Assembly (NCBI GenBank): GCA_905221615.1
Contig: CAJNDT010000142.1
Coordinates: forward strand, 62,001 to 126,000
Direction of reading: 5' to 3'
Source: Symbiodinium sp. CCMP2592
Taxonomy: Eukaryota; Sar; Dinophyceae; Suessiales; Symbiodiniaceae
Length of the DNA: 64,000 bases
Below the pieces are notes generated by a model, which was not told where the DNA came from, made no database searches, and worked only from the letters and a program-made list of their open reading frames with translations. Positions 9,316 through 20,635 of this stretch are shown one piece after another. The translations under genes were made by a program, and so were the position numbers. Each line of letters starts with the position of its first letter. The first letter of the stretch is position 1.

Positions 9316-10719
9316 GACGAAGAAATCCTAGCCCGTAATATGATAAAATGGGTCTTAGGGGTTAGCGTTTAGAGTTAAGACACTAGCATGTTCTTTCACG
9401 AAAAGGTTCTGCGTTGCCATGTTAACACAGGAACTGCGAGGGAACTAGTTCTCTCTGTTCAGGCTCACGACACGGGAAACCAACAAAGACCTTGCGGAAC
9501 CTCCGACCACAGACAGCAGAATCCAAACCGAATGAATACTCCTGGAACGGCAGTCGCGGCTCAAGTAGCCGTGACGAATACGGGCAAGAGCAAGCAGAAC
9601 AGCGCAGGGATACCCAAGCTAGAGATCACCAATCTCGAGCTGCATTAGTCAGACACATACGACCACAACTGCAAGGGATTTCGATCACTTGGTTCTTCTA
9701 CCACTGTTGACGGTTTTCGGGCTCAAACTCATGCTCAAACCGTGTCCATCTTTCAGCTTTCGCCGGCTTTCATCAGTGTTGAGCTCCAGCGCGTTGAAGG
9801 TTCAGGGTTTGGGCTTGGGGCTGCACTGCCGGGCTGCTGCAGTGGGAACTTACTGCTGCAAATCGTCGACACCAAGCCAAGAAGCAGAAAGCACCCCAGC
9901 TATACAGCCCAAACCCTGGCGGACATGATGCAAGTGGCCTTCGGAGAGTGGCAGCTACAGGGCTTAGGGAGGCTATGCAGGTACCAATTATTGGTTGAAT
10001 ATTAAAAAATATTGAATATTAATAAAAACCCTCAATCTCCTGGTGCTTTGCGCACCTCGCATGTCGCTGGTCGCGGCACTACTCGAGGGCCATGTGCAGC
10101 TCTCTTTCCAACTTTGGCGAAAACGGCCCGTTTTCGATCGCTGCCTACTATTCCGCTATTCCGGATGAAGGCCGTAGACTTGTCGTTATCACTCGGCTGT
10201 GGTTCTAAACGTTTCTATGGTTGTTCTGTGCTGGCTGACATGACTGATCCTGTTCGTAATGCCACAAGTACGATACTGCTCTGGAGCTATCGGTAGGAAT
10301 GGTGACGTCGATGCTAGTTATCCTACCCCAGTTATGCTGCTACCACTACTGCTTGCATGCTTGGCATATGCCAGTGCCGCGGCAGTGTTTCGTTAGCTTC
10401 TCCCATCTGCTTCAGGCTGGTTTAGGGCTTGTGGGCTAGGGTTTAAGGTCTGTTCAATGGGGTCAGGGGTGGAGGAAGGTGAACCTACATCATGAGCTGA
10501 GGAACAAACTTGGATTCTTTCGCACAGTCTGCAAGTCAGTTTTGCTCAGGAACCAATAGTCCAAAAGCTCTTGTCAGTTAAGGAAACAACCCTCCATGAT
10601 CATGACATTGATGAGGAAACAGCTGGCGCGCAGGATTGGCACAGGGCTGAAGCCAGCTGCAGTGAACTCTCAACCCTAAGCCCTGAATCACTCCCCGAAC
10701 TTCAAAACCCAGACAACAA
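9316..10719. other. No recognisable gene
   Basis: A few TTTAGGG-type units (9350-9375, 10430-10445) and short ORFs. The frame at 9492-9665 is Arg/Ser/Gln-rich, but nothing around it supports a gene. Confidence 0.5.
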
Positions 10720-10820
10720 CCTTAAAAATTAGAATAGGGTTTTGGGGCCCGTTATACTATAATTTTACATTGTTTCTAAGGAACCCCCAAAACAGTATGG
10801 GTAATTATTAAGGCCCCTAT
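10720..10820. mobile_element. MITE family A (copy 1)
   Basis: About 100 bp. The left end CTTAAAAATTAGAATAGGG is mirrored by AATTATTAAGGCCCC at the right end, and GGTTTTGGGG is mirrored by CCCCCAAAA inside. Other members: 17432-17540, 49652-49750, 51677-51776 and a half copy at 45968-46030. It is too short to encode a transposase. Confidence 0.6.
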
Positions 10821-11044
10821 AGTAGCCCCGAAGCCTGTGATGCTGGGACAATCTGTTCAGCGAACGTTCTTGCAGAACCCTCTCGCAGCCTGGCGGGAGT
10901 CGTGGGTCGTCTCCCAAGTGAGGTTGGCACAGGGGGTGAAGACATCCCACCTGAATGCGACCATGATCCCTCAATACCGGGACCTTGCTACTTGGAAGAG
11001 AATTTTGGTGATATATTCTACTACTGTAATTAATGCTGGTCATT

Positions 11045-11081
<37 letters not shown>

Positions 11082-12235
11082 GTCTCTCTGTCTCGCTGGG
11101 ACTTGGAGAGAACTGCTAAACTGTGTTTACGATGCCGAGCTGATCCTGCTGTGTTGGGTTCTGCCGTCGCCATTCCTGTGACCAAGTCCTCGAGACGTAA
11201 CTAGGTGTCGATGTCAACATCCCCAAAACGATTTGCAATTAGTGCTCTGTATTAAACAATAAGAGAAATTTAAAAGTTTCCCACATCGATACCTAGGTAT
11301 TCAACAAAGAAGAAAATTCATCGAGCTTCCGGCCCATGTGAATGCAATCGGACATTCTCACAGGTGAGCTGCCCATGGAAGTGCAAGGAGTTCCTGGGCT
11401 GTAGGATTATTGCAAGACTGCCCTCGCAGCTGTGGGAGTTTTAGGACGAAGACCTCCGCAGATGAGGTACCCCCCCTTTGTCTTATTCATAAGGCCGTCG
11501 CCGCTCTTGTAATTTGCGGATGGTGGGCTCTGGACTTCAACGGAGCTATCGCCGTTGCGATCGACATGCTTGTAAGGGTAAGGCTCGGGTTTTCAAGTTT
11601 AGAGTTTTAGGGTTTGGGGTTTTAGGGTGTAGGCTTTTTTCTTTTTAGGGTTTAGGGTTTTAGGGTTTTAGGGTTTTGGGGTTTCAGGGTTTGGGTTGGC
11701 ACTGGAAGCTTGGGTCTCGGAATGTCTCCACCCTAACCGACGAGAATGCGGCTCCGTTTGGCATGTACACAACCATAGCGGTAGTACTCCGCAACGGCAA
11801 CAGCAATGATACGAGGAATAGCCATGGCAATGCAAGCTACAGTCACAGCAACAATGTAACAACAATCATACTGATGCGACAGCTGAAAATCGCCGATTTT
11901 GCGCGAATAGAAGCAGGGGGTGTACATCCTCTGAAGCTAGCAGATATGTCTGAGCTGTAGTCCCGCAGAAAAGACCAGAACCTGGATAGAACGAAGCCGC
12001 TAAGAACATACTGGGTCATGACCATCTTTCTGTCATGAACGAAGTAACGAAGAATATGGTTGAGTATCCGTAGTGCTCCATTACCTACTTCTGCTGCGGT
12101 CGACTCTGCAGCGGGATATGTGATTGATCATATGCTTTTCTTATGTTGCCTCAAACAGAACCTCTAACAACAAATTCAGTGTAGAGGGTTGGAACAGCAC
12201 TGGTGTCCCGGGTCTCTACGATGCAGTTCAAAATC
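10821..12235. other. No recognisable gene; (TC)n and TTTAGGG repeats
   Basis: A (TC)n tract lies at 11045-11075 and a dense TTTAGGG cluster at 11580-11695. The plus-strand frame 11676-11960 is open but Asn/Ser-rich with no recognisable domain. Confidence 0.5.
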
Positions 12236-12371
12236 TACTCGGAGGATCATGGGACTTAGTAATTAGGGTTATAAGTTAAGTTATAAGTAAGGTGACTATA
12301 CTTATAATGACTTATAACCCTAATTAGGATACTTATAACCTTACTTACTAAGTCCCCTGATCCTCCAAGTA
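12236..12371. mobile_element. MITE family B (copy 1)
   Basis: 136 bp. Terminal inverted repeats resemble the family consensus TACTTGGAGGATCATGGGAC and run on through TTAGTAA. The inner part is a further degenerate palindrome of TTATAAC/GTTATAA blocks. At least ten more copies lie at 43-64 kb. Confidence 0.65.
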
Positions 12372-12597
12372 TGCCCTAAACCCTAAACCCTGTAGATCCC
12401 TTTAAGGAGCCCCTATAGATCCCTTTAAGGAACCCTTTCAAAACCCTTACTACGTCCCCTGATCCTCCAAGTATGCTTGGGGAGTCATGTCCAAGTTCGG
12501 GGGTGTGGGTCCCACGGTTGATAATTCCTTTAAAGGGATCTATAAGGGGTACCTTTAAGGGGCTCCTGTAAGGGATCTATAGGGTTTAGTGTTTAGG
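12372..12597. mobile_element. Inverted-repeat element with GGATCTATAGGG-type ends (family C)
   Basis: CCCTAAACC and AGATCCCTTTAAGGAGCC on the left mirror GGCTCCTGTAAGGGATCT and the telomere-like tail on the right. It abuts family B and family E elements. Related solo ends lie at 45735-45805, 51195-51260, 55335-55410 and 59120-59200, usually attached to a family B end, so B and C may be parts of one composite. Confidence 0.45.
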
Positions 12598-12695
12598 GTT
12601 GATGATATAAATCCTGCATTACCTTAAGGACCCTAAACTATGGGAATGATGGTATATTCCTTATTATGGGTAATGCAGGATTTATATCATCAACC
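12598..12695. mobile_element. MITE family E (copy 1)
   Basis: 98 bp with ~25-bp nearly perfect terminal inverted repeats containing ATAAATCCTGCATTACC. The second copy at 57736-57834 is inserted in the opposite orientation and is closely similar across the centre. Confidence 0.7.
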
Positions 12696-12959
12696 GCAGA
12701 ACCTGCAACCCAGCAGCATGCACGGGTCCGCGGGCACCTTCCAGCGAGTAGCTTCGAAATACCGCAGGCGTTCTCTAATCTAATGTAATATCGTATTCTG
12801 TTGTTTTATATTGTTTTTTCACATCCTATACTAAATGTGGAAATTCCATTATACTCAGCTGGGCTCCTCTACAGCTTGACGCCGCGGAGTCGAAGCACTG
12901 TGTAGTTGAAGATACATGCAAGGTCAAGGTAGAACTCCAGGTGTCGATTGAGGGTTTCA

Positions 12960-13308
12960 TCGATACCTACAAAGAACTTCATCTACGGCCGAGGTGTGAA
13001 ATACATGCCAGCCGAAACCCTCCGGAAGTGCAACCTTATCGGGCTAGTGCTAGGGTTTATGGCACCCGCGACCTCTGTCAGAATGTCACAGGTGGAGAAG
13101 GAGTTGTGCGGCGTGAAGTAGGCAACCTTGGTGTGACAGCTCCCAAAACCACTTGTCTCGACATTCTCCGGTATAACCACTGCAGCTGTCAGCGAAACCA
13201 CCGGCGGAGCGGGATCTGCGAGGAAGAGCCCAGACCAAAACATTCCCAGGCCAGCAAAATGCACCGGACTCTAAAGCCTCTGCTGCTCCGGCACAACGTC
13301 CTAGATTA
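12960..13308 (+). pseudogene. Coding-like gene fragment, unknown protein
   Basis: In the frame of the ATG at 13005 the translation reads like a genuine protein segment (KNFIYGRGVKYMPAETLRKC, then LVLGFMAPATSVRMSQVEKE). It meets TAG near 13119 and TGA near 13131, then continues open (QLPKPLVSTFSGITTAAVSE) to TAA at 13308. The two stops bracket a very short interval, so either a tiny intron or decay explains it. No family is recognised. Confidence 0.33.
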
Positions 13309-14095
13309 ACCTCTCAAACCAAAAGCCCGGCAAAGCTTCAGAACCTCCCCCCTTCTGCTGTAAAGCACTTTTGGGCCAAGCACTGGGGCTGGAATGCCGA
13401 AGCCTGGGATGTTGTTTGCCGGGGGCGGTAGTGGACATGGTAGAGGAGGGGGAAACGTTGGCACAAAAACTTGGCTAGCAGACCGTGCGGCAATGTTCGA
13501 CAATGCAAAGCTCCAGCTGCGGATGATGCGATGCCGGAAACATGAGACGCATCAGCAAACGAAGCCTCGTGGAAACTTGAGTCCTGGAGCACTGTCAATA
13601 TGACTTGCTCTCTCCCTTGAATCCGTACCCTGTAGCAGCAGCTCGATCCTCTTATGAAGCTTGGGAGCTGTGGTTGAAGAACCGCCTGCGCCACCTGGTG
13701 AAGCAGCCAGCTCGGAACCCGGATGTGCAGGGATCTGGGTGTGTGGATGTAGGTAGGTTGTAAGCCCCATGTAAAGCAACGACGGCGAATTGGTCTCTCC
13801 GCTGCTTCGCCCACACTTCTGAATTGAATTGAGCTTCTTACAACTCCATTTTTCTCCGTGGTGCGAGCGCGGTTTTCCCTAAACGGTGTATACCAAACAG
13901 ATATTGTTCGAAAGCTCCCAGTGTCCAAGAAAGCCTGGCGAGCCTGCAGAACCTGACCCCGAAATCCTCGAAACCCTCCCAAACAACAAACCCTGTATCA
14001 TTCTACCTATCCTGCTTTCTTTATGTCGATCATCAGACCCCATCCTATCCCCTTCCACGTCATCTCACGTCTATCCATCTATCTACGTGTGTATA
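13309..14095. other. No confident gene
   Basis: A 214-aa minus-strand frame (13338-13982) and a short Gly-rich plus frame near 13394 overlap. Neither shows a domain. The sequence is non-repetitive and could contain exons of an unrecognised gene. Confidence 0.4.
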
Positions 14096-14099
14096 GATA

Positions 14100-14671
14100 A
14101 CCTATACTATAGATAGATAGATAGACAGATAGGTCCGATAGGTATGTGTACTCATGTAGGTCCGTGGGTCGGTCGGACTCTGATCGGCCTGTCAGCATAC
14201 ATGGACGCATACAAATCTACCAATGTGGACAGACATGTGTATGTATGCAGTTACATGCATACACCTAGGTCCTAGGTCCTAGGTCTAGATGTACAAATGT
14301 ATACGTCTGTAAAGCCATACATCTATATATCTATATATATATATATATATATGTATATGTACATGGTACATCTATACATTCATACATACCTACACACACT
14401 CCTCCATTCATTCACTCATTCGTTCATTCATTCACTCCCTCATCAGTCAGCCAGCAGTCAGTCAGTCAATCAGTCAGTCAGTCAATCAATCAATATGTTC
14501 ATATGTAAGTACGCAATTGCCAACCTACCGACACATCATACCTACCCACGTACACATACACATACACCTACACACACATACGCATATACATATAAATATA
14601 AGCCAAAACATCTATACATATATATGGTACCATATACACATATATATGTATGGCACCCATAGACATACACG

Positions 14672-14750
<79 letters not shown>
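14100..14750. repeat. Microsatellites (TAGA, CATA, CATT/CAGT, TA)
   Basis: (TAGA)n near 14110, CATA-type repeats 14200-14400, CATT/CAGT at 14405-14495 and a long (TA)n at 14675-14745. ORFs here, such as the Ile/Tyr-rich ones, are repeat artefacts. Confidence 0.92.
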
Positions 14751-14751
<1 letters not shown>

Positions 14752-16538
14752 GGAAGGTTGCGCCTGATCCAGCCAAAGTTCTTGTCGAAGGCTGCTGCCT
14801 TGGCCAGGCTCAGCTTCACACCATCGAGCTGGGAGTGCTGCAGAGGCAGGCTGTACATTACTTACCTTTGGCTAGTAGGGAATGGAGGAATGGGGCAGTC
14901 TTAAATCCTCATGCACTAAACCCTAAACCCTTAGCCCTAAACCCTAAACCCCGAAACACTTAAACCCTAAACCCTCAGCCCTAAACCCTAAACCCCAAAA
15001 CACTCCAAATCCTAATGTACTTACCTTTGGTTAGTAGGGAATGGAGGAATGGTAGTAATAGTAGCTATAATAGTACTCCAACTTGAACTTACGGCTTGGG
15101 ATGTAGAGCGCAGAGTGTTTCAGTCTGGCCGATTGACGGTGACTCAGGGCCCAGCAGCAAGTGCACCAGGAGGGACGTTGCAGTTCCCTTCCTTAGAAGG
15201 GATATGGTTGCCCTACCCTGAAGTTTAAACACATAGTTCATGATGTCTCTACTCCACTTTACTCTACTCAACTCTACTTTTCTCGTGGTGCTGTTGCCAA
15301 GGCTCCACGTCGACGAGTTCGCTGATCCATTGCCATCTCCTGCAAATTTCTGGAGCTCCGGGGCCACTTGAGATGTGGATCCCTGGATATCAGGAAACCC
15401 CAATCCTTGCCCTGGACCCTTAAGCATGGACTCCCCGAATGGTGAGGGAAGCACGGACTCGCTGTCACTCTTCGTTGCAACCGCATCAAAGGGAAGCTGA
15501 GCTCTGCGGGAAGCTGAGCTCTGACTGAGCTCGCGGCTCATCTTCGTGTGTCCGCGACATCCAGCTGATGACGGGCTTCAGCTGCGATCTGCCGAGGAGG
15601 ACTGATTTTCCAAGCACAAACGGCTCCCAGCACCTCTACGAATCGAATCTGACCCGAAGCCATGTGATCGAAGCTGCCTGGTCTGACCGGTTAACAACAA
15701 AGCTGCGAGTCCCAGCCCGTCGCGGACCTGCGAAGAGCGACGGCCAGGTCGTTCCGCAGCCACCTGGACTCACAGAGAAAGTATCAGGTGTGCGACGCCC
15801 TGCACTGAAATCAATCTCCCAGGAGCTTTGTTTCAATGATCTGGGCAACCTGAGGCCACGGCTCATCCCACATTGGCGCGAAGCGCAAATATGGTCCTCA
15901 AGACAGGGTTCGATTCTCTGAGCCCATGACACCCTCAAAAAGTGCTGAGCGGGAAAATCCTCAAAGCCCCGACTGGATGGCCAGAGCCCCCTCCCTCCTG
16001 GTGCTCTACGGTGCTACACCCTAAATCTTACAACCTCTACAAAGGAAAACGGAACTCTCTAACTAACCCTCAACTCATGCGTCGGGACCCAGCACCCTGG
16101 AGCCGTAGAGCCCGGGAGCCACAAAACGTGAAAGACTCCACACCATTGGGGCGGAGGCTGCAGCTCTGGTAGACGTAGGGCCTCACTTCGGGAGTCGATC
16201 CGCAGTTTGGGGTTCAGGTTTAGGATTCCGGGCTCAGGGTTAGGGTTCAGGGTTTCAGGATAAAAGCCTTTCAAGTCGGGTGTTGGGGTGTTGGGGGCTG
16301 AAGTGCCTCGGCGCTGCCGAGTTCAGGGTGGCTTCAGCATGTTTTAAGGTTGGGGTTTGCGCAGTTCGGGGTTTAGTGTGTAGGGTTTAGGGGTTGTGCG
16401 CCGTTGTGGTCATTATTTTGCTTCGACATCTTCAACAAGCTCGCCGCAGCAGCCGACTACCGTGCACATAGCAACCATCAACGTGAAGCCTTTGGGGCAG
16501 TTCACAGACGATAGACAGTGCTCGTTGATGCAGACAGA
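14751..16538. other. No confident gene; CCCTAAA repeats and a small direct repeat
   Basis: CCCTAAA units at 14915-15000. The phrase CTTACCTTTGG(C/T)TAGTAGGG with its following bases occurs at about 14860 and 15020. A minus-strand frame of 150 aa (15089-15541) and a plus frame at 15568-15921 are open but carry no recognisable motif. Confidence 0.45.
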
Positions 16539-16650
16539 TATGGGAGGTTCCGAGAATAGGGGACCCTAATGTAGCACCCTAAATAATAGGATCCTTAATT
16601 ATAAGGACCCCGAAATCAGGTACCCGAAACTGACGGAAAGTCCCATATAT
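16539..16650. mobile_element. MITE family D (copy 1)
   Basis: About 112 bp with TATGGGAG(T)TTCCGAAAAT-type ends mirrored by TTCGGAAA(G/C)TCCCATA. Other members: 43939-44041, 63546-63660 and 63689-63794. Confidence 0.6.
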
Positions 16651-17431
16651 GTCCAGGCATCCTCCCTGTTCCTGTCCCCCCTAGCAGCTTCCGAGTTCCA
16701 GGCTCGCCGTGCCACAGCAGCTGGGCGCAGTACCTGTTAAGGCTTAAGGGCTCTGTAAGGGCTGTAAATGGCTATAAGTTATAAGGGGTTTCGGGTTCAA
16801 GGCTTGGGGTTGGGGGTCTATAGAGCCCAGGCAAAGACATTGTGGTTAGGCTTGGCATTCAAACGGGGCATTGAACTTGGAGCAAGCTGTAACTATAAAA
16901 CCATGCTGGGTAGTCATTCGCATTGCGCTCTGGATGGGCTGCTCATGTCTTATCTAAGACAACGGAGTTTCCTCGATAGCAAGTCTGCAGCCTCATCCAG
17001 CCCACACCGACTTTCTCGCCGTTCCTCCTGCCAGGAAGGGTTGTGACAACGAGCGAAACTCGCCGCAAAAGTAAGTAGCGGAGACATTTCGTTGAACTTA
17101 CAACAATTGGCCGTCGGTGAGATCTCTGAGCTCTTCCAGCCTCGTCTCGCCAACTCGCATGACGCGAAGACGCCCCTTCCGACAGACAAGCTTGATCTTC
17201 CTGGTTCCTACGAACGTCCCGCTTGCTTGAAAAAGCTGGGAGGGAGGAATCGGCTGGTTGCAGAACTCTTCGGACACTGCCGAAAATCCTAAAAAAACCT
17301 AAACCCTAAACCCTAAACCAAAGCCGGAGAAATCTGACCCCGCAGCGGCCCTGCCTCTAAAAGGCTCCAGACGTTGTAAACTTCGCCATGGACGACGACC
17401 TGTCTCCGAGTTTTCGGGTGGTTTAATATAA
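16651..17431. other. No recognisable gene
   Basis: TTTAGGG-like units at 16735-16815 and 17295-17325. The short frames on both strands between 16950 and 17290 are ambiguous. Confidence 0.4.
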
Positions 17432-17540
17432 GTGCCTGAATACTTAGAATGGGGTTTGGGGGCATATTATTATATTATACAATAGTTCGCAGTTAGAATA
17501 AGGAACCCCCAAAAGCCTATTATAACTATTAAGGCCCCTG
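17432..17540. mobile_element. MITE family A (copy 2)
   Basis: Ends GTGCCTGAATACTTAGAATGG and CTATTAAGGCCCC, inner GGGTTTGGGGG/CCCCCAAAAG, as in the 10720 copy. Confidence 0.55.
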
Positions 17541-18095
17541 CATGAGCTGCCTGGTCGAACCCTGAATAGAGGAACAAGCTTCCTGCGAATCGCATCCTCT
17601 CAAGCGGCCGCAGCACCCAGTCACAAGCTGGGCAAGTGAGATTCGGAAGCTCACGATGGAAGTTTGGACACGTCCACTTGGATTCGAAGAGACGTAGCCA
17701 AACCGTTCTTTTTCTTGCATCGTGCTGCAGAACCCGCTCTTCTGGAAGGGCTCAACTAAAGGGCCGTCCGAGAGACACAACAAACCCTCCAGTACTGGTG
17801 TTGGTGCTCCTCCTCCTCCCGCCTGGCGGGGCTTGGGGATGCGCGTGGCTCTCTCGCCGAGCCGCAGCATCCGGTAGTATTTCTTCTGCCACTCCTCGTC
17901 GAGACTTTCTGCTTCGGGGCTCTGCAGTTTGGCATGAAAGGAACACCTTTTACCGGAAATGCCCACTGTGGACGACGCCAGCATGTTTTCATGAATGCAT
18001 GCTGAGGCGATCCCTTTCACCCGAAAGATCCTCGGTGAACATCTCCAGTTCGTCGGGGGACTTGTAGCCTGCTTCAATGTCGCACTTATAATCAT
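17541..18095 (-). other. Coding-like minus-strand segment, unknown
   Basis: A 188-aa frame. The middle (around 17800-17925) has a protein-like stretch, SLDEEWQKKYYRMLRLGERA, followed by a Pro/Gly-rich segment; the rest is unconvincing. It may be one exon of an unrecognised gene. Confidence 0.22.
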
Positions 18096-18419
18096 AGTTA
18101 TAGTGTAGATTCCTTACTATGATAATTAGAATAGTATGATAGCTCTTATTATTATAGTTATGGTATAGTTTCTGTATTAATCCCCTCCCCCTTTTATTAA
18201 AGGACCCCCTAATTATAAAAACACTTTTCCCCCGATCCACCCGGAAGTAGCACCGCCCTTTAAACCCTAATTTGAATTAGGGGGAAGGTTTAGGGTCTAT
18301 AGATTGAGGGTTTAGGGGGAAGAATTATAATTGCATGACTCAGCAACTGCTCAATTGAGCCGCATGAAAAGCTTTATTAGCCAAGCCTTTATTGAAGCCT
18401 ATTTTTTTAATGCGTATTT
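18096..18419. other. AT-rich spacer, no gene
   Basis: Degenerate TTATAATTATAG blocks. CCCCCTAATTATAAAAACA (18207) is followed ~70 bp on by TTAGGGGGAAGG (18276). The same pair recurs at 23818 and 23887, just beyond the satellite domain. Confidence 0.45.
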
Positions 18420-18975
18420 ACGGATTTAGTGTGTATTTGCACGGATTTGTGTGTTTGCACGGATTTAGTGTGTATTTGCACGGATTCAGTGTGTATTTGC
18501 ACGGATTTAGTATGTATTTGCACGGATTCACGGATTTAGATGTATTTGCACGGATTCCGTGTGTATTTGCACGGATTTGGTGTGTATTTGCACTCACGTC
18601 CTGTGTAGTTGCACGAATTTAGTGTGTATTTGCATGGATTTGCACGGATCGTGAGTATTTGCACGCAGTATTTGGTGTCTAATTACAGGGATGTAGTGTG
18701 TGTATTTGCACAGATTCCGTGTGTATTTGCACGCATTTACTGTGTGCCTGGTGTGTAGTTAGAGGGATTTAGTGTGTGTGTCTTTACACGGATTTAGTGT
18801 GTGTTTGCATGGATTCGGCGTGTATTTGCACGGATTCAGTGTGTATTTGCATGGATTTGGTGTGTATTTGCACGCATTTCGTGTGTATTAGCACGAACTT
18901 GGTGTGCATGTGCACGAACTTCGTATGTCTTTGCACGGTTTAATGTGCATTTGCACGGATTTGGTGTGATTTGCA
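18420..18975. repeat. 21-bp minisatellite (TGTGTATTTGCACGGATTTAG)
   Basis: About 25 degenerate copies of TGTGTATTTGCACGGATT(TAG). Unit length is 21 bp, so the plus strand reads as a repeated HGFSVYL peptide in one frame. There is no sign that this is a gene. Confidence 0.9.
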
Positions 18976-18989
18976 ACCCGAAAAATAGC

Positions 18990-19342
18990 GTTTCTTAAGT
19001 CTCCAGAGAGCCCAGAGCTTCAGGTCACCCCAAAATCTCGATTCCGGGTGGGGAAAGGGCCCAAATGACACCTCCGGGGATTGAGCCCGCAGCCTTTGCG
19101 AGGAGGGCTTTGGAGGCAGACGTTTACCCATTAGGCCATGGCCAGATAGTTCTGGGGGCTGTCTGCCTCCCTACCGGATTTGGGCACGGTCGCAGGCCCA
19201 ATTCTGGCGGTGTCCCCGTGGGCCCTTTCCCCATCCAGAATCGAAATTTGAAATGACCAAAAACCGCCAAGAGCACAACCAAACCCGCCGAAAACCGCGC
19301 AAACCCACCAAAACCCTCCCCGGTGCAAGTTCCCAACATCAA
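18990..19342 (-). mobile_element. Inverted copy of the satellite spacer with tRNA-like SINE core
   Basis: Reverse complement of the spacers at 20277, 21420 and 22902. The minus strand at 19066-19145 has a tRNA-like A box (TGGCCTAATGGGTAA) and B box (GGGCTCAATCCC), then a GGGCCCTTTCCCC tail. Its array-facing end is the same as in the plus-oriented spacers, so array 1 is bounded by inverted spacers. Confidence 0.55.
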
Positions 19343-19343
19343 C

Positions 19344-20276
19344 AGCAGGTTGCAGAGGTTGCACCAGCAGGTTGCAGAGGTTGAACCAGCAGGTTGCAGA
19401 GGTTGAACCAGCAGGTTGCAGAGGTTGAACCAGCAGGTTGCAGAGGTCGAAGCTGCAGGTTGCAGAGGTTGAAGCAACAGGTTGCAGAGGTTGAACCAGC
19501 AGGTTGCAGAGAGGTTGAACCAGCAGGTTGCAGAGGTTGAACCAGCAGGTTGCAGAGATTGAAGCAGCAGGTTGCAGAGGTTGAACCTGCAGGTTGCAGA
19601 GGTTGAGCAGGTTGCCAGCAGGTTGCAGAGGTTGAACCAGCAGGTTGCAGAGGCAGAGGTTGAACCAGCAGGTTGCAGAGGTTGAAGCAGCAGGTTGCAG
19701 AGGTTGAAGCAGTAGGTTGCACAGGTTGAACCAGCAGGTTGCACAGGTTGAACCAGCAGGTTGCAGAGGTTGAACCAGCAGGTTGCAGAGGTTGAACCTG
19801 CAGGTTGCAGAGGTTGAACCAGCAGGTTGCAGAGGTTGAAGCAGCAGGTTGCAGAGGTTGAGCCAGCAGGTTGCAGAGGTTGAACCAGCAGGTTGCAGAG
19901 GTTGAAGCAGCAGGTTGCAGAGGTTGAAGCAGCAGGTTGCAGAGGTTGAACCACAGCAGGTTGCACAGGTTGAACCAGCAGGTTGCAGAGGTTGAACCAG
20001 CAGGTTGCAGAGGCAGAGGTTGAAGCAGCAGGTTGCACAGGTTGAACCTGCAGGTTGCAGAGGTTGAACCTGCAGGTTGCAGAGGTTGAAGCAGCAGGTT
20101 GCAGAGGTTGAACCTGCAGGTTGCAGAGGTTGAAGCTGCAGGTTGCAGAGGTTGAAGCAGCAGGTTGCACAGGTTGAACCAGCAGGTTGCACAGGTTGAA
20201 CCAGCAGGAGGTTGAACCAGCAGGTTGCAGAGGTTGAACCTGCAGGTTGCAGAGGTTGAACCTGCATGTTCCAGAG
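19344..20276. repeat. 22-bp satellite, array 1
   Basis: Tandem GGTTGCAGAGGTTGAACCAGCA units with four main variants (AACCAGC, AAGCAGC, AACCTGC, AAGCTGC) and GAGG/CAGG alternation. Occasional units are shortened or extended (for example AACCACAGC and GCAGAGGCAGAGG). Variant order repeats between arrays, showing higher-order duplication. Confidence 0.95.
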
Positions 20277-20635
20277 GTTTGGTGGGCTTGCGCGGTTTTG
20301 GGCGGGTGTGGTTGTGCTCTCTTGGCGCTTTTGGTCATTTCAACATTTCGATTCTGGATGGGGAAAGGGCCCAAAATGACACCGCAAGAATTGGGCCTGC
20401 GACCTCTCCCAAAACTACTAGGAAGGTGCGCAACCTTTCGCAAAACTATCTGGCAATGGCCTAATGGGTAAGTGTCCGGCTCTAAAGCCTTCTTGGCAAA
20501 ATTCGTGGGCTCAATCCCCGGGGGCGTCATTTAGGCCCTTTCCCCACCCGGAATCGAGATTTTGGGGTGGCCTGAAGCTTTGGGCTGTCCGGGGACTCTC
20601 TAGAGCGGACTGGGTGCACATCCGGCTTTCGTGGG
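20277..20635 (+). mobile_element. Satellite spacer 1 with head-to-head tRNA-like SINEs
   Basis: About 358 bp. The left half (20345-20440) is a minus-strand SINE body, and the right half is a plus-strand tRNA-like core (20450-20530) with A box TGGCCTAATGGGTAA and B box-like GGGCTCAATCCC, followed by a body with GGGCCCTTTCCCC. The two share the central palindrome-like GGC(A/C)ATGGCC. The acceptor stem does not pair, so it is a SINE relic and not a tRNA gene. Confidence 0.6.

Noticed and set aside
20450-20530. Functional tRNA gene
   Set aside because: A and B boxes are recognisable but acceptor and anticodon stems do not pair; better explained as a tRNA-derived SINE relic.
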